DNA of 64,000 bases from Tigriopus japonicus (GCA_010645155.1 JAAGOF010000081.1:421537-485536), one strand, 5' to 3'; shown: positions 33,510-43,996, numbered from the stretch's first letter. Notes: generated from the letters alone by a model not told the origin. Translations and numbers: made by a program.

Positions 33510-34627
33510 TGTATTCGTTCATCCTGTACCTTTGTAGAGAATTGGCCTCGGCAATTGACATCTCATTAGCAATCCAGGAGTATAGAAGGGCGGGAAATAG
33601 CGTTCCTTTGGTAATTGCCGTGTGGTCAGTCTTCTCTAGACCTGCAGACGGCCTTCAAGAAAGATCTTCCACAGCCTTGAGAAGAGCTTTAGACTCTCGC
33701 ACTTTTTTTTGTAGAGGTGACCATGCACAGTGGAGTCCGCATATTTTGCCAATTCAGTTAGGGCCAAGGTTACAAGGGAATGAGATGTTCCTTGAGCCTG
33801 ATCCAGTGTGAGGCGCATGCACTACATAACCTCCCCCCATCGCATGCATGCTTCAGAATAGAGATTATCATGACAGTAAACTTCGATTCCGCTGCCAATG
33901 ATATCTTTGAAAAGGGCCAGAATCTTATTCTTGTACCTATGTTGAGAATTGGCCTTGGCAATAGACATGAAAGCAGTTTTGGTGCTCTTTCGGATTTTCG
34001 CGATGCTGTACAGCAATCGATCAACATCACCGGCCAGGACCCTAAACCGATACTTTGGAATTGTGTTTCAACGTTGCTACTTTCTGAGCAGATAGAGCCC
34101 ATTATTGTCATGGGATCCAGACACTCGATCAGAGGCTTCCACGTAGATTGGCCACGACACCACCTAGTAGTTCCAACTATATTTGAGTTTAATTTTTGGC
34201 CAGAATTCCTCAATTCATCCATCATAATGATGATCATTCTGTCTAACCACAGCCCCACTAGCAGAAGCCAAAGGCAGTTGTTGCCGCTCTTGTATTCCAC
34301 CCTTATTCTTCTTCGTCGCCATGGACAACTTCTTCTTTACCTCCAATGATGGTAGCCCATTTTCCCAAGCCCCAAACAATCGAGGATGACTCATCCTGTG
34401 CTTTTGTGAATTGGGAAACAGGATTGGGTCCTCCACATTGATCACCTGTTGCTGTTATGATCATTATAATCATCCTTCACCTCTTCCTCATTCATGATGA
34501 GCTGAGAATCTTCCGGTTGAGTATTCACCTCTTCCACAATGACACTCTGCGAGCAAACGTGTAGTAAATATTGTGATAAACTAGATTTTTCTGAACTGAC
34601 TGAAACCAAACTTTCACTGTCGGACAT
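33510..34627 (-). pseudogene. Unrecognised gag-like gene, scrambled copy 1
   Basis: Minus-strand pieces in several frames. An acidic/serine-rich start at ATG 34627 (MSDSESLVSVSSEKSSLSQY) comes first, then HRMSHPRLFGAWENGLPS and SASGAVVRQNDHH. A later segment (NKILALFKDIIGSGIEVYCH) is followed by LTLDQAQGTSHSLVTLALTE. The same blocks recur in copies 2 to 4, but here the order differs, so the copy is rearranged and has many frameshifts. I cannot name the family. A retroelement Gag or an RNA-virus-like nucleoprotein both remain possible. Confidence 0.45.
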
Positions 34628-34859
34628 ATTGATTCGCGTGTATTACAAGACAGCATTGAATTATGGAGAGAGACATTTCCCCTTTTTGTTGGTCCAAATA
34701 GCGACGCGGTTTTCTTTTTTTACCTTTACCTTTTTTTCATGTAGTCTCTGACACACATGGCATATAAGTTTCCTTTCAGTGTTTCTCTCCTTATAATAAT
34801 GTAGTATTCCCGCCTTGCTTCTATTTCTATGCTCTTGCTCTCTCTAGTCAATCATACAA

Positions 34860-35400
34860 ATATGCACATTCTTTGAAAGATGAGGGAGTTTGAATGTATT
34901 GACCCAACTGAAGTGGTGAAACACGTGAAAACAGATGGTCTGAAAAATATGTTACAAGTTCGGAGAGGCAGAGATAACTGGTAAGCATAGTGCATTGTTG
35001 ATTCTTTTATCCAGCACAGTGGATTTTTTATGATGGCTTCTGGATCTTCAGTTCCAGAAGCCATCATATACATCCAGTTTGGTCCGGCCAACCACGTCCA
35101 CATGACCGCTTCCGCAAGTAGCAATTTCAATGATGCAAGGGAAATGCTTTGTTGGGTTGGTTGGAAATAGCCTCTCAAATTTGCTTTGATCTAGAAAAAT
35201 GTTATTTGAAATATTTCCAGTGTCCATTAACAATTCTAGTTTACCTGCTTTGATGATAACATGAAAATACGCGAATTTCGGAATTGTTCATATCCTGGTG
35301 TACTTCATTGATGTTTGTGGGCAGTAATGTGTGAACTGCATCTTGATTCTGTGCAAGGCCGACCTCCTTGTTTAATAGTTTCCCAAGATCCATTCTTCAT
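34860..35400 (-). pseudogene. Retropepsin-like remnant
   Basis: On the minus strand KLELLMDTGNISNNIFLDQS resembles an aspartic-protease active site (DTG followed by hydrophobic/Ser positions), with GSGHVDVVGRTKLDV further on. A stop follows at about 35048. It lies downstream of gag-like copy 2 on the same strand, which supports that the gag-like gene belongs to an LTR retroelement. Reverse transcriptase is absent. Confidence 0.4.
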
Positions 35401-35449
35401 CATTGCTGACATCCTTGTCAGGATCTTCAGGCACTGCATTTCTTAGTGG

Positions 35450-36170
35450 TCTTCTCTAAACCTGAATATGGCCTTCGAAAAATTTCTTCCACAGCCTTGA
35501 GAAGAGCTTCAAACTCTCCTCGCACCATAGACAATACACAAGAGAGTTCGTTCATTTTGCCAATTCAGTTAGGGCCAAGATTACAGCGGATTTAGATGTT
35601 CCTCGAGCCTGATCCTGCGTGAGGCGCACGCGTAACATAACCTCCCCGTCAAATGCATGCTTCAGGTTAGAGATTATCATGGCAGCCTCACACTCTTGTT
35701 TCGGTACCTGTTTCATGATACATCGGTGTATTTTCTCCACGGATTCAAAGGTTGTATCCACCTGGATGTCAGGATTAAAGGAGAAACCAAGCTTAAATTT
35801 CGCAATCTTGGGGTTGGATAAATTTCCTCACGTACAGTAAGCCAAGACACCGGCTAACAGGTTGCAAGAGCAAAATGCTGATCCGTTTTCGGTCTGACAG
35901 CCTTATCAGCTCTCCAGACATGGTCGAGGAAATTCCCCACGTCTGCCTTTAGAGCAAGGGTTACCGGGTTCGCCAGAAAGGCATCAAGTATATTGGTATA
36001 GCATGGGCCAAAAGCCTTTAGACCCATTAACTGGACTTAAAGTTTTGTTCACAAGGGCCTGATTATCAATGAATAGTAGTTCAGGGAATGCACCAGGCGT
36101 AGGTCGTTGGACACGGCACGTGTCTGCTTTGATTGATTGCTTGCTTTTGGTCCTCTTCTTGCAGAAGATC
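35450..36170 (-). pseudogene. Unrecognised gag-like gene, copy 2
   Basis: Frames contain GAFPELLFIDNQALVNKTLS, a middle part (IHRCIMKQVPKQECEAAMII) and LTQDQARGTSKSAVILALTE, then FRRP-YSGLEKT. These match blocks of copies 1 and 3. At least two frameshifts are present. It starts just after a PBS-like site at 36171-36185. Confidence 0.45.
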
Positions 36171-36497
36171 CTGCTAACTGCGCCAATTTGTAGCAATACT
36201 GAGTTGGGATGATCGGTTTGGGAGCGGTGCTACAATCATTGGATGATCCAATTGGATAGGGTATTCAGAGCTTGAATAATAAGAATGGCCGGAGACAAAC
36301 TTTAGTGATTAGAGTCTTATCCTTTATTTGGTCGAAGTGGTGATGTTGCATAACAGGATAAGTCAGCAAGGGGAACATTCAGATTAAGATGGATAGCAGG
36401 GTACAAAGATACCATGACTAATCTTTGTTAATACAGGAAAGCTGATCCACTCAATGGATAGGATGGCTAACAGGGGCTATCTCTGATCCTATCAACA
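36171..36497 (-). other. Candidate LTR and PBS-like site
   Basis: The minus strand reads TGTTGATAGG...GCTACA (36497-36189), then AAT, then TGGCGCAGTTAGCAG (36185-36171). The latter resembles the tRNA-Ser PBS of gypsy A. The stop codon of gag-like copy 3 lies 2 bp outside it. No second copy of this sequence was found in the window, so the LTR call is weak. Confidence 0.3.
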
Positions 36498-36498
36498 T

Positions 36499-37236
36499 TT
36501 AAAGTTGATCAGCACCGAGGAAGCTATATGCATTTGTAATGTATTCCCTCAGCTTGTTGGAGTCGAACGTCCCTTCTCCTCCCTCCATAGAATAATCCCA
36601 GGTATCGGGCGATAGAATCTTTTGCTTGTAAACTTCGATTCCGCTGTCAATGACATCCTTGAGGGGGATTAGAATGTTATTCTTGTGACTTTTGTAGAGA
36701 ATTGGCCTTGGCAATTGACATCTCATGAGCAATCCCGAAATAGAGAAGGGTGGGAAATTGCGTTCCTTTGGTAATTGTTGTGTGGTCAGTTTTCTCTAGA
36801 CCTGAATATGGCCTTCGAAAAAGCTCTTTCATAACCTTGAAAATAGCTTTAAACTCTCCTTGCACTTTTTCGTGGAGGATACTATACACAAGAGAGTCCG
36901 TTCATTTTGCCAATCCAGTTGGAGCCAAGATTACAGCGGATTGAGATGTTGCTTCTTTTTTTGGGCGGTTTGAACCATATTCTTCATATTCGTCATTAAG
37001 GTTGATGCTTCCTCCATGTCCCATAGTCCAAAATATCTTGGATGACTCATGAGATGTTTTTGTGAGCATAGCAACGCGGTTGGTTCCTGGGTCTCGTCTT
37101 GGTGGTCTTTTTCTTCGTCTTCCTCTTCGACGATAATGCTTTGAGAGTCCCAATCATCATCATCATCAACGTCAAGGATGTTTTGAGAGCAAATCTCGTC
37201 CGAATGTTCAGAAAGCACACTTTCAATGTCAGACAT
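36499..37236 (-). pseudogene. Unrecognised gag-like gene, copy 3 (internally deleted)
   Basis: Starts at ATG 37236 (MSDIESVLSEHSDEICSQNI). The N-terminus is very acidic (DVDDDDDWDS), followed by KHLMSHPRYFGLWDMEEAST. The frame then jumps to TSQSAVILAPTGLAK, FRRPYSGLEKTDHTTITKGT, FGIAHEMSIAKANSLQKSQE, NILIPLKDVIDSGIEVYKQK and a C-terminus LREYITNAYSFLGADQL ending at TAA 36499. Compared with copies 1 and 2 the middle is missing. One or two frameshifts are present. Confidence 0.5.
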
Positions 37237-37617
37237 TTTTTTTGTAGTGCAACAAATGTCAACCAATGTTTGAATGTGGCTTCAAGTATGTTTGCTACAG
37301 TATTTATATGGTGTGAGTGTCCGTGTTGGGTCCAACACGTCCATCCTTCTCTCCCTCCTCCTCAAGCATTGTTTCATGATTCAGTTGAATAGCTACTGGA
37401 TATTTTCCAACAATCTGAACTCCACAAATCAATCTATCTAATTTTCTTCCGGCTAACAAACTTGCGGAGCAGTCCTCCTGAAATTGCTTGTGTAAGACAA
37501 GTTTTTATTTGAGGCCACATTTCACCATCACTTTCCCAGCCATCCTCAAAATCCATGTCATCAAATTCGATTTCATCGGGTTGCATACACAACTCTCTTT
37601 GGCCAAGGCTGGTCAAC

Positions 37618-37905
37618 TCAATCATAATAAAGTTCACGAAGTCCACAACGTGGGATATCTGACTTAGGACACAGGGTGTCCTTGAACCGCTTGGTGATCT
37701 TCACAGTAACATGCCCAGTAGTCTGGCTTGGGCTGTCGTGTGGATATGGTTCAGCTTGAGGTTCATTGGTCATCTGGGGGTTCATCTTCTTGCTTACTTG
37801 GGGTACTAGGTTGAGGAGTTTGTCTTGACTCATCTTCGCCTTGGCCTCGGATGTCAGTGTTCCGGATTCTTGTGGGGCGTTTTGGTTAAGTCCGTAGGTA
37901 CTCAA
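37618..37905 (-). CDS. First ORF of 769-bp unit (copy nearest the left end)
   Basis: 95 codons open, starting right after a TGA. The first ATG is at MSQDKLLNLVPQVSKKMNPQ, giving about 71 residues. It is lysine/proline-rich and ends CPKSDIPRCGLRELYYD. Its last codons overlap the start of the acidic ORF in a different frame. Equivalent frames recur at 38387-38674, 39156-39443, 39925-40212, 40694-40981 and 41463-41750. The function is unknown, and it may be only a segment of a longer gene read through a frameshift. Confidence 0.35.
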   Translation of the reverse strand: MSTYGLNQNAPQESGTLTSEAKAKMSQDKLLNLVPQVSKKMNPQMTNEPQAEPYPHDSPSQTTGHVTVKITKRFKDTLCPKSDIPRCGLRELYYD

Positions 37906-37935
37906 TCAACTTGACCCAAAGGAAAATTGGGAAAG

Positions 37936-38415
37936 TTATTGTATTAAGCTCCTGTATTGTTCTTGAAAATCCACGCCACTTCGTGGCTGTTCTTGAAAAT
38001 TCTGGACAGGAATGGTCCCACCGATTCGGGGTTGTTCTGAATTCTCCTCCACCACCATTTCGATGGAGTCAACATCCGAACTAATCCGGATGACTTCGGG
38101 TTCTGGTTGTTCTCGAGAATCCGGAACAATCGGAGTGTTGATACACGGTTGGATGTCATCTTCTTCCACTGGAATTATATGCTCTATATTTATTCGTAGC
38201 CAAAACTCTTCCTCCTCCTCATCTTCACTGTCCCAGACCGGGACAGATGATGGGCTATCGACATTTTCATTATTTATTTGAGGCCACATTTCACCATCAC
38301 TTTCCCAGCCATCCTCAAAATCCATGTCATCAAATTCGATTTCATCGGGTTGCATACACAACTCTCTTCGGCCAAAGCTGGTCAACTCAATCATAATAAA
38401 GTTCACGAAGTCCAC
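37936..38415 (-). CDS. Acidic ORF of 769-bp unit, copy a
   Basis: Up to 159 codons open. The first ATG lies ten codons in (MIELTSFGRRELCMQPDEIE). It is strongly acidic, with a D/E-rich core (EFDDMDFEDGWESDGEMWPQ; WDSEDEEEEEFWLRINIEHI) and repeated E..W-type motifs. It has no signal peptide or membrane segment and is probably disordered. It resembles acidic activator or phosphoprotein-like regions, but I do not recognise a family. It overlaps the preceding ORF of the unit by about 30 nt in another frame. Confidence 0.45.
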   Translation of the reverse strand: MDFVNFIMIELTSFGRRELCMQPDEIEFDDMDFEDGWESDGEMWPQINNENVDSPSSVPVWDSEDEEEEEFWLRINIEHIIPVEEDDIQPCINTPIVPDSREQPEPEVIRISSDVDSIEMVVEENSEQPRIGGTIPVQNFQEQPRSGVDFQEQYRSLIQ

Positions 38416-38704
38416 AACGTGGGATATCTGACTTAGGACACAGGGTGTCCTTGAACCGCTTGGTGATCTTCACAGTAACATGCCCAGTAGTCTGGCTTGG
38501 GCTGTCGTGTGGATATGGTTCAGCTTGAGGTTCATTGGTCATCTGGGGGTTCATCTTCTTGCTTACTTGGGGTACTAGGTTGAGGAGTTTGTCTTGACTC
38601 ATCTTCGCCTTGGCCTCGGATGTCAGTGTTCCGGATTCTTGTGGGGCGTTTTGGTTAAGTCCGTAGGTACTCAATCAACTTGACCCAAAGGAAAATTGGG
38701 AAAG

Positions 38705-39184
38705 TTATTGTATTAAGCTCCTGTATTGTTCTTGAAAATCCACGCCACTTCGTGGCTGTTCTTGAAAATTCTGGACAGGAATGGTCCCACCGATTCGGGG
38801 TTGTTCTGAATTCTCCTCCACCACCATTTCGATGGAGTCAACATCCGAACTAATCCGGATGACTTCGGGTTCTGGTTGTTCTCGAGAATCCGGAACAATC
38901 GGAGTGTTGATACACGGTTGGATGTCATCTTCTTCCACTGGAATTATATGCTCTATATTTATTCGTAGCCAAAACTCTTCCTCCTCCTCATCTTCACTGT
39001 CCCAGACCGGGACAGATGATGGGCTATCGACATTTTCATTATTTATTTGAGGCCACATTTCACCATCACTTTCCCAGCCATCCTCAAAATCCATGTCATC
39101 AAATTCGATTTCATCGGGTTGCATACACAACTCTCTTCGGCCAAAGCTGGTCAACTCAATCATAATAAAGTTCACGAAGTCCAC
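38705..39184 (-). CDS. Acidic ORF of 769-bp unit, copy b
   Basis: Identical in translation to copy a over its full length. Perfect conservation of the open frame fits recent duplication and does not by itself prove selection. Confidence 0.45.
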   Translation of the reverse strand: MDFVNFIMIELTSFGRRELCMQPDEIEFDDMDFEDGWESDGEMWPQINNENVDSPSSVPVWDSEDEEEEEFWLRINIEHIIPVEEDDIQPCINTPIVPDSREQPEPEVIRISSDVDSIEMVVEENSEQPRIGGTIPVQNFQEQPRSGVDFQEQYRSLIQ

Positions 39185-39473
39185 AACGTGGGATATCTGA
39201 CTTAGGACACAGGGTGTCCTTGAACCGCTTGGTGATCTTCACAGTAACATGCCCAGTAGTCTGGCTTGGGCTGTCGTGTGGATATGGTTCAGCTTGAGGT
39301 TCATTGGTCATCTGGGGGTTCATCTTCTTGCTTACTTGGGGTACTAGGTTGAGGAGTTTGTCTTGACTCATCTTCGCCTTGGCCTCGGATGTCAGTGTTC
39401 CGGATTCTTGTGGGGCGTTTTGGTTAAGTCCGTAGGTACTCAATCAACTTGACCCAAAGGAAAATTGGGAAAG

Positions 39474-39953
39474 TTATTGTATTAAGCTCCTGTATTGTTC
39501 TTGAAAATCCACGCCACTTCGTGGCTGTTCTTGAAAATTCTGGATAGGAATGGTCCCACCGATTCGGGGTTGTTCTGAATTCTCCTCCACCACCATTTCG
39601 ATGGAGTCAACATCCGAACTAATCCGGATGACTTCGGGTTCTGGTTGTTCTCGAGAATCCGGAACAATCGGAGTGTTGATACACGGTTGGATGTCATCTT
39701 CTTCCACTGGAATTATATGCTCTATATTTATTCGTAGCCAAAACTCTTCCTCCTCCTCATCTTCACTGTCCCAGACCGGGACAGATGATGGGCTATCGAC
39801 ATTTTCATTATTTATTTGAGGCCACATTTCACCATCACTTTCCCAGCCATCCTCAAAATCCATGTCATCAAATTCGATTTCATCGGGTTGCATACACAAC
39901 TCTCTTCGGCCAAAGCTGGTCAACTCAATCATAATAAAGTTCACGAAGTCCAC
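39474..39953 (-). CDS. Acidic ORF of 769-bp unit, copy c
   Basis: Differs from copies a and b by one replacement (GTIPIQNF instead of GTIPVQNF). Confidence 0.45.
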   Translation of the reverse strand: MDFVNFIMIELTSFGRRELCMQPDEIEFDDMDFEDGWESDGEMWPQINNENVDSPSSVPVWDSEDEEEEEFWLRINIEHIIPVEEDDIQPCINTPIVPDSREQPEPEVIRISSDVDSIEMVVEENSEQPRIGGTIPIQNFQEQPRSGVDFQEQYRSLIQ

Positions 39954-40242
39954 AACGTGGGATATCTGACTTAGGACACAGGGTGTCCTTGAACCGCTTG
40001 GTGATCTTCACAGTAACATGCCCAGTAGTCTGGCTTGGGCTGTCGTGTGGATATGGTTCAGCTTGAGGTTCATTGGTCATCTGGGGGTTCATCTTCTTGC
40101 TTACTTGGGGTACTAGGTTGAGGAGTTTGTCTTGACTCATCTTCGCCTTGGCCTCGGATGTCAGTGTTCCGGATTCTTGTGGGGCGTTTTGGTTAAGTCC
40201 GTAGGTACTCAATCAACTTGACCCAAAGGAAAATTGGGAAAG

Positions 40243-40722
40243 TTATTGTATTAAGCTCCTGTATTGTTCTTGAAAATCCACGCCACTTCGTGGCTGTTCT
40301 TGAAAATTCTGGACAGGAATGGTCCCACCGATTGGGGGTTGTTCTGAATTCTCCTCCACCACCATTTCGATGGAGTAAACATCCGAACTAATCCGGATGA
40401 CTTCGGGTTCTGGTTGTTCTCGAGAATCCGGAACAATCGGAGTGTTGATACACGGTTGGATGTCATCTTCTTCCACTGGAATTATATGCTCTATATTTAT
40501 TCGTAGCCAAAACTCTTCCTCCTCCTCATCTTCACTGTCCCAGACCGGGACAGATGATGGGCTATCGACATTTTCATTATTTATTTGAGGCCACATTTCA
40601 CCATCACTTTCCCAGCCATCCTCAAAATCCATGTCATCAAATTCGATTTCATCGGGTTGCATACACAACTCTCTTCGGCCAAAGCTGGTCAACTCAATCA
40701 TAATAAAGTTCACGAAGTCCAC
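40243..40722 (-). CDS. Acidic ORF of 769-bp unit, copy d
   Basis: Two replacements relative to copy a (SSDVYSIEM for SSDVDSIEM, and EQPPIGG for EQPRIGG). The frame is intact. Confidence 0.45.
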   Translation of the reverse strand: MDFVNFIMIELTSFGRRELCMQPDEIEFDDMDFEDGWESDGEMWPQINNENVDSPSSVPVWDSEDEEEEEFWLRINIEHIIPVEEDDIQPCINTPIVPDSREQPEPEVIRISSDVYSIEMVVEENSEQPPIGGTIPVQNFQEQPRSGVDFQEQYRSLIQ

Positions 40723-41011
40723 AACGTGGGATATCTGACTTAGGACACAGGGTGTCCTTGAACCGCTTGGTGATCTTCACAGTAAAATGCCCAGTAGTCT
40801 GGCTTGGGCTGTCGTGTGGATATGGTTCAGCTTGAGGTTCATTGGTCATCTGGGGGTTCATCTTCTTGCTTACTTGGGGTACTAGGTTGAGGAGGTTGTC
40901 TTGACTCATCTTCGCCTTGGCCTCGGATGTCAGTGTTCCGGATTCTTGTGGGGCGCTTTGGTTAAGTCCGTAGGTACTCAATCAACTTGACCCAAAGGAA
41001 AATTGGGAAAG

Positions 41012-41491
41012 TTATTGTATTAAGCTCCTGTATTGTTCTTGAAAATCCACGCCACTTCGTGGCTGTTCTTGAAAATTCTGGACAGGAATGGTCCCACCGA
41101 TTGGGGGTTGTTCTGAATTCTCCTCCACCACCATTTCGATGGAGTCAACATCCGAACTAATCCGGATGACTTCGGGTTCTGGTTGTTCTCGAGAATCCGG
41201 AACAATCGGAGTGTTGATACACGGTTGGATGTCATCTTCTTCCACTGGAATTATATGCTCTATATTTATTCGTAGCCAAAACTCTTCCTCCTCCTCATTT
41301 TCACTGTCCCAGACCGGGACAGATGATGGGCTATCGACATTTTCATTATTTATTTGAGGCCACATTTCACCATCACTTTCCCAGCCATCCTCAAAATTCA
41401 TGTCATCAAATTCGATTTCATCGGGTTGCATACACAACTCTCTTCGGCCAAAGCTGGTCAACTCAATCATAATAAAGTTCACGAAGTCCAC
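41012..41491 (-). CDS. Acidic ORF of 769-bp unit, copy e
   Basis: Shares EQPPIGG with copy d and has DDMNFEDG and WDSENEEE changes. In this copy the frame is open further upstream, to 41611, through the region that encodes the first ORF of the unit in another frame. Confidence 0.45.
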   Translation of the reverse strand: MDFVNFIMIELTSFGRRELCMQPDEIEFDDMNFEDGWESDGEMWPQINNENVDSPSSVPVWDSENEEEEEFWLRINIEHIIPVEEDDIQPCINTPIVPDSREQPEPEVIRISSDVDSIEMVVEENSEQPPIGGTIPVQNFQEQPRSGVDFQEQYRSLIQ

Positions 41492-41789
41492 AACGTGGGA
41501 TATCTGACTTAGGACACAGGGTGTCCTTGAACCGCTTGGTGATCTTAACAGTAACAGGCCCAGTAGTCTGGCTTGGGCTGTCGTGTGGATATGGTTCAGC
41601 TTGAGGTTCATTGGTCATCTGGGGGTTCATCTTCTTGCTTACTTGGGGTACTAGGTTGAGGAGTTTGTCTTGACTCATCTTTGCCTTGGCCTCGGATGTC
41701 AGTGTTCCGGATTCTTGTGGGGCGTTTTGGTTAAGTCCGTAGGTACTCAATCAACTTGACCCAAAGAGAAAATTGGGAAAGTTTCTGTG

Positions 41790-42115
41790 AAGTCCACAAC
41801 GTGGTTGGGTCGGCGTGCACCGGACTAATGTAAACGTTTCTGTGAAGTCCGCAAAGGATTGATGGGGTCCATCAAGGGATTGTGGTTATGTGATGAGGTC
41901 GTGTTGAACTTCTTACTGTGAAGCTCTGGGAGTTGAATTAAGAGATGATTTTCCCCCGTAGGTTTGAACCTCTCCCGTGGGCTTGTCTCTGAACTCGATC
42001 GATGGTTTCTCTTCGAAATTTCGTTGATTGCGTACATCCATTTGTAGCCACATCTCTTCATTATCCTCAGGCCATTCCATTCCTTCAACTGGACTACCCC
42101 ATATGTCGTCGTCCC
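41790..42115 (-). pseudogene. Acidic ORF remnant related to array and to 44.4 kb ORF
   Basis: On the minus strand this reads WPEDNEEMWLQMDVRNQRNF followed by EEKPSIEFRDK. The RNFEEKP...F motif recurs at 44.85 kb, and the E.MW.Q motif recurs in the 769-bp unit. Truncated at its 3' side. Confidence 0.4.
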
Positions 42116-42253
42116 AGGCTGGTCAATTACTGTTCAATCATTGCATTTGCTTTCTGGTATTGAATTTTCTCGATGAGAATTAAAGATGACCTCAAGCTTC
42201 CAGGAAGATTCATTTCATTTTTTTTTCTTGAAATAATCATGTGTATTTGTGGC

Positions 42254-43387
42254 CACGGTGTTCCGAATGGCTTTTTAGGTTTGAATCAAAATACCCAAAG
42301 ACACAATGGCAATTTTTGGACCCACAATTCAATGGGGAACAACTTTACTTTTATTGTTTTATACAAGATTAGGTCCAGGGAAAAAGTCATATACCTAAAA
42401 ACCTATTAAATATAATTTTTTTAAACAAACTATTTAATCCATATTTAGAGACCATTTAGTTACCTTATGAATTCAAATTGAATAAAAATTCATTCAGCAA
42501 CAGCTGAGTTATTTGACTTTGAATGGTCCATTTTTGACCCCAAAAAGCCGAAAAACGCTACAGTAATATGAAAAAACAAATTCCCAAAGATTTCACGTGG
42601 CTTTTCAATATTGCAAAAAATAAATGATTTTTTTCAGTTTTGAAACTTATGTGAAAATAGCTCAAAATATGAAAAAATATCACTTAAAATGCACTTAAGC
42701 AAGATTTTTGGAAAGTTATTTTTATAACTATTTAGAGTACGCTATGATGTGTGTTGTGCCAAAATTTCAAATAAAAATGTCTAACAAGTTCATATCCAAA
42801 ATTACGAGTTCTAGAAGGACCATGTTCAAAATGGACTAAAATCGAGACTTGAAACATTAACCGATTTTTGCAAAACTTTAAATTATTACCCAACTTTGAG
42901 TGTCTTTGATACTGCAAAAGTTTTTGTTATTGGAAAATGTATTTTAAATGCCTTTTATGTGCTATTTTTTCTTATTTTGAGCTATTTTGACATAAGTTCC
43001 AAAACTCAAAAAAATCATTTATGTTTGCTATATTGAAAAGCTATGTGAAATCTTTGGGAATTTGTTTTTTCATATAACTGTAGCGTTTTTCGGCTTTTTG
43101 GGGTCAAAAATGGACCATTCAAAGTCAAATAACTCAGCTGTTGCTGAATGAATTTTTATTCAATTTGAATTCATATGGTAACTAAATGGTCTCTAAATAC
43201 GGATTAAATAGTTTGTTAAAAAATGTTATATTTAATAGATTTTTAGGTATATGACTTTTTTCCTGGACCTAATCTTGTATAATACAATAAAAGTAAAGTT
43301 GTTCTCCATTGAATTGTGGATCCAAAAAGTGCCATGGTGTCTTTGGGTATTTTGATTCAAACCTAAAACGCCATTCGGAACACCGTG
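42254..43387. mobile_element. Long palindromic foldback/MITE, 1134 bp
   Basis: The two halves are near-perfect reverse complements over about 430 bp each (42254-42680 and 42955-43387), with termini CACGGTGTTCCGAATGG. They are flanked by the 4-bp repeat TGGC (42250-42253 and 43388-43391). The centre is about 270 bp. There is no coding sequence. A 4-bp duplication excludes hAT and Tc1; the superfamily is not identified. Confidence 0.75.
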
Positions 43388-43640
43388 TGGCCGGAAGTCA
43401 ATTGTTGTACAGACATCAGGGTTGGTCGGGGGATAATCCCATCCAAAAATTGTCCCCCTTGGGATAGACTTTTTCAGGCCTGATATCGTTATTTATCTTA
43501 TCAGTAGTATTATCTTATCAGTTATTATCAGTCTTATAAGTAGTAGTGTTCCTGCCACCCGGCAAAGCCATAGTTGTCCTGTGGTATACATGGTTAAGGT
43601 AATGGGGCAGGCTTACTTTAGAGTACGCCTCATACTCCAA
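43388..43640. other. Spacer with TTATC repeats
   Basis: Noncoding. Contains CTTATCAGTAGTATTATCTT-like short repeats. No gene seen. Confidence 0.4.
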
Positions 43641-43642
43641 AA

Positions 43643-43996
43643 CTAGCCTCTCCCCCTCACGGTTACCTGTGCAGTCGAAATACACCACCTCCACGAGTCT
43701 CCTGAATGTTCAATAGTCCTGTGGCAAGTGCACTTCCCGCGTGACACTCTCACCTCCATATCGCCGGCGTAGACCAATCCGCTCTTATTGATGTGTACTA
43801 CTGCTGTGAGATTGTTTTCGTTTTTGTAACTGTAGGTTATCTGCACTTTTCGTGCAGATTCGCAATCAACGCATTTCTCCCCGATGGTGAAATTATTCGA
43901 TGCGTGAATGTTCTTAACAAATAGTAAAATTTGTATCATCCAGAGGAGGACAATAAGCCTCCCCCATGGACTTATTCCCGCGCGTTCATTCATCAT
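43643..43996 (-). CDS. Secreted/glycoprotein-like ORF, 117 aa
   Basis: Starts at ATG 43996 (a second ATG follows). An N-terminal hydrophobic signal (RLIVLLWMIQILLFVKNIHA) is followed by a short ectodomain with three N-glycosylation sequons (NNFT, NNLT, INKS). It has cysteines in CVDC, CTC and WRWC patterns, and ends at TGA. It has no C-terminal membrane segment. It could be the N-terminal piece of an envelope-type glycoprotein. It lies downstream of acidic and gag-like fragments on the same strand. I do not recognise the family. Confidence 0.45.
   Translation of the reverse strand: MMNERAGISPWGRLIVLLWMIQILLFVKNIHASNNFTIGEKCVDCESARKVQITYSYKNENNLTAVVHINKSGLVYAGDMEVRVSRGKCTCHRTIEHSGDSWRWCISTAQVTVRGRG

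Larger units (their letters stand above)
37507..41782 (-). repeat. Tandem array, 769-bp unit, about 5.5 copies
   Basis: Identical features recur at exact 769-bp spacing (for example ORF ends at 38415, 39184, 39953, 40722 and 41491). Copies differ by only a handful of substitutions across the array, so amplification or homogenisation is recent. Each unit holds two overlapping minus-strand ORFs. The left end is a truncated unit fused to other sequence at about 37507. The right end stops matching after GGGAAAGTT near 41782. A sixth, separated copy lies at 49.7-50.35 kb. Confidence 0.95.

Noticed and set aside
33510..37236. Firm call of an endogenous RNA-virus nucleoprotein
   Set aside because: Composition is suggestive, but the neighbouring retropepsin and PBS-like sites favour a retroelement, and no diagnostic motif could be named.
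38012..41357. Serine-rich plus-strand ORFs of 89 codons in the array
   Set aside because: Antisense shadows of the acidic ORF; codon pattern mirrors the D/E-rich strand.
37507..41782. CRISPR-like array
   Set aside because: The repeats are 769 bp, contiguous and coding, with no spacers.
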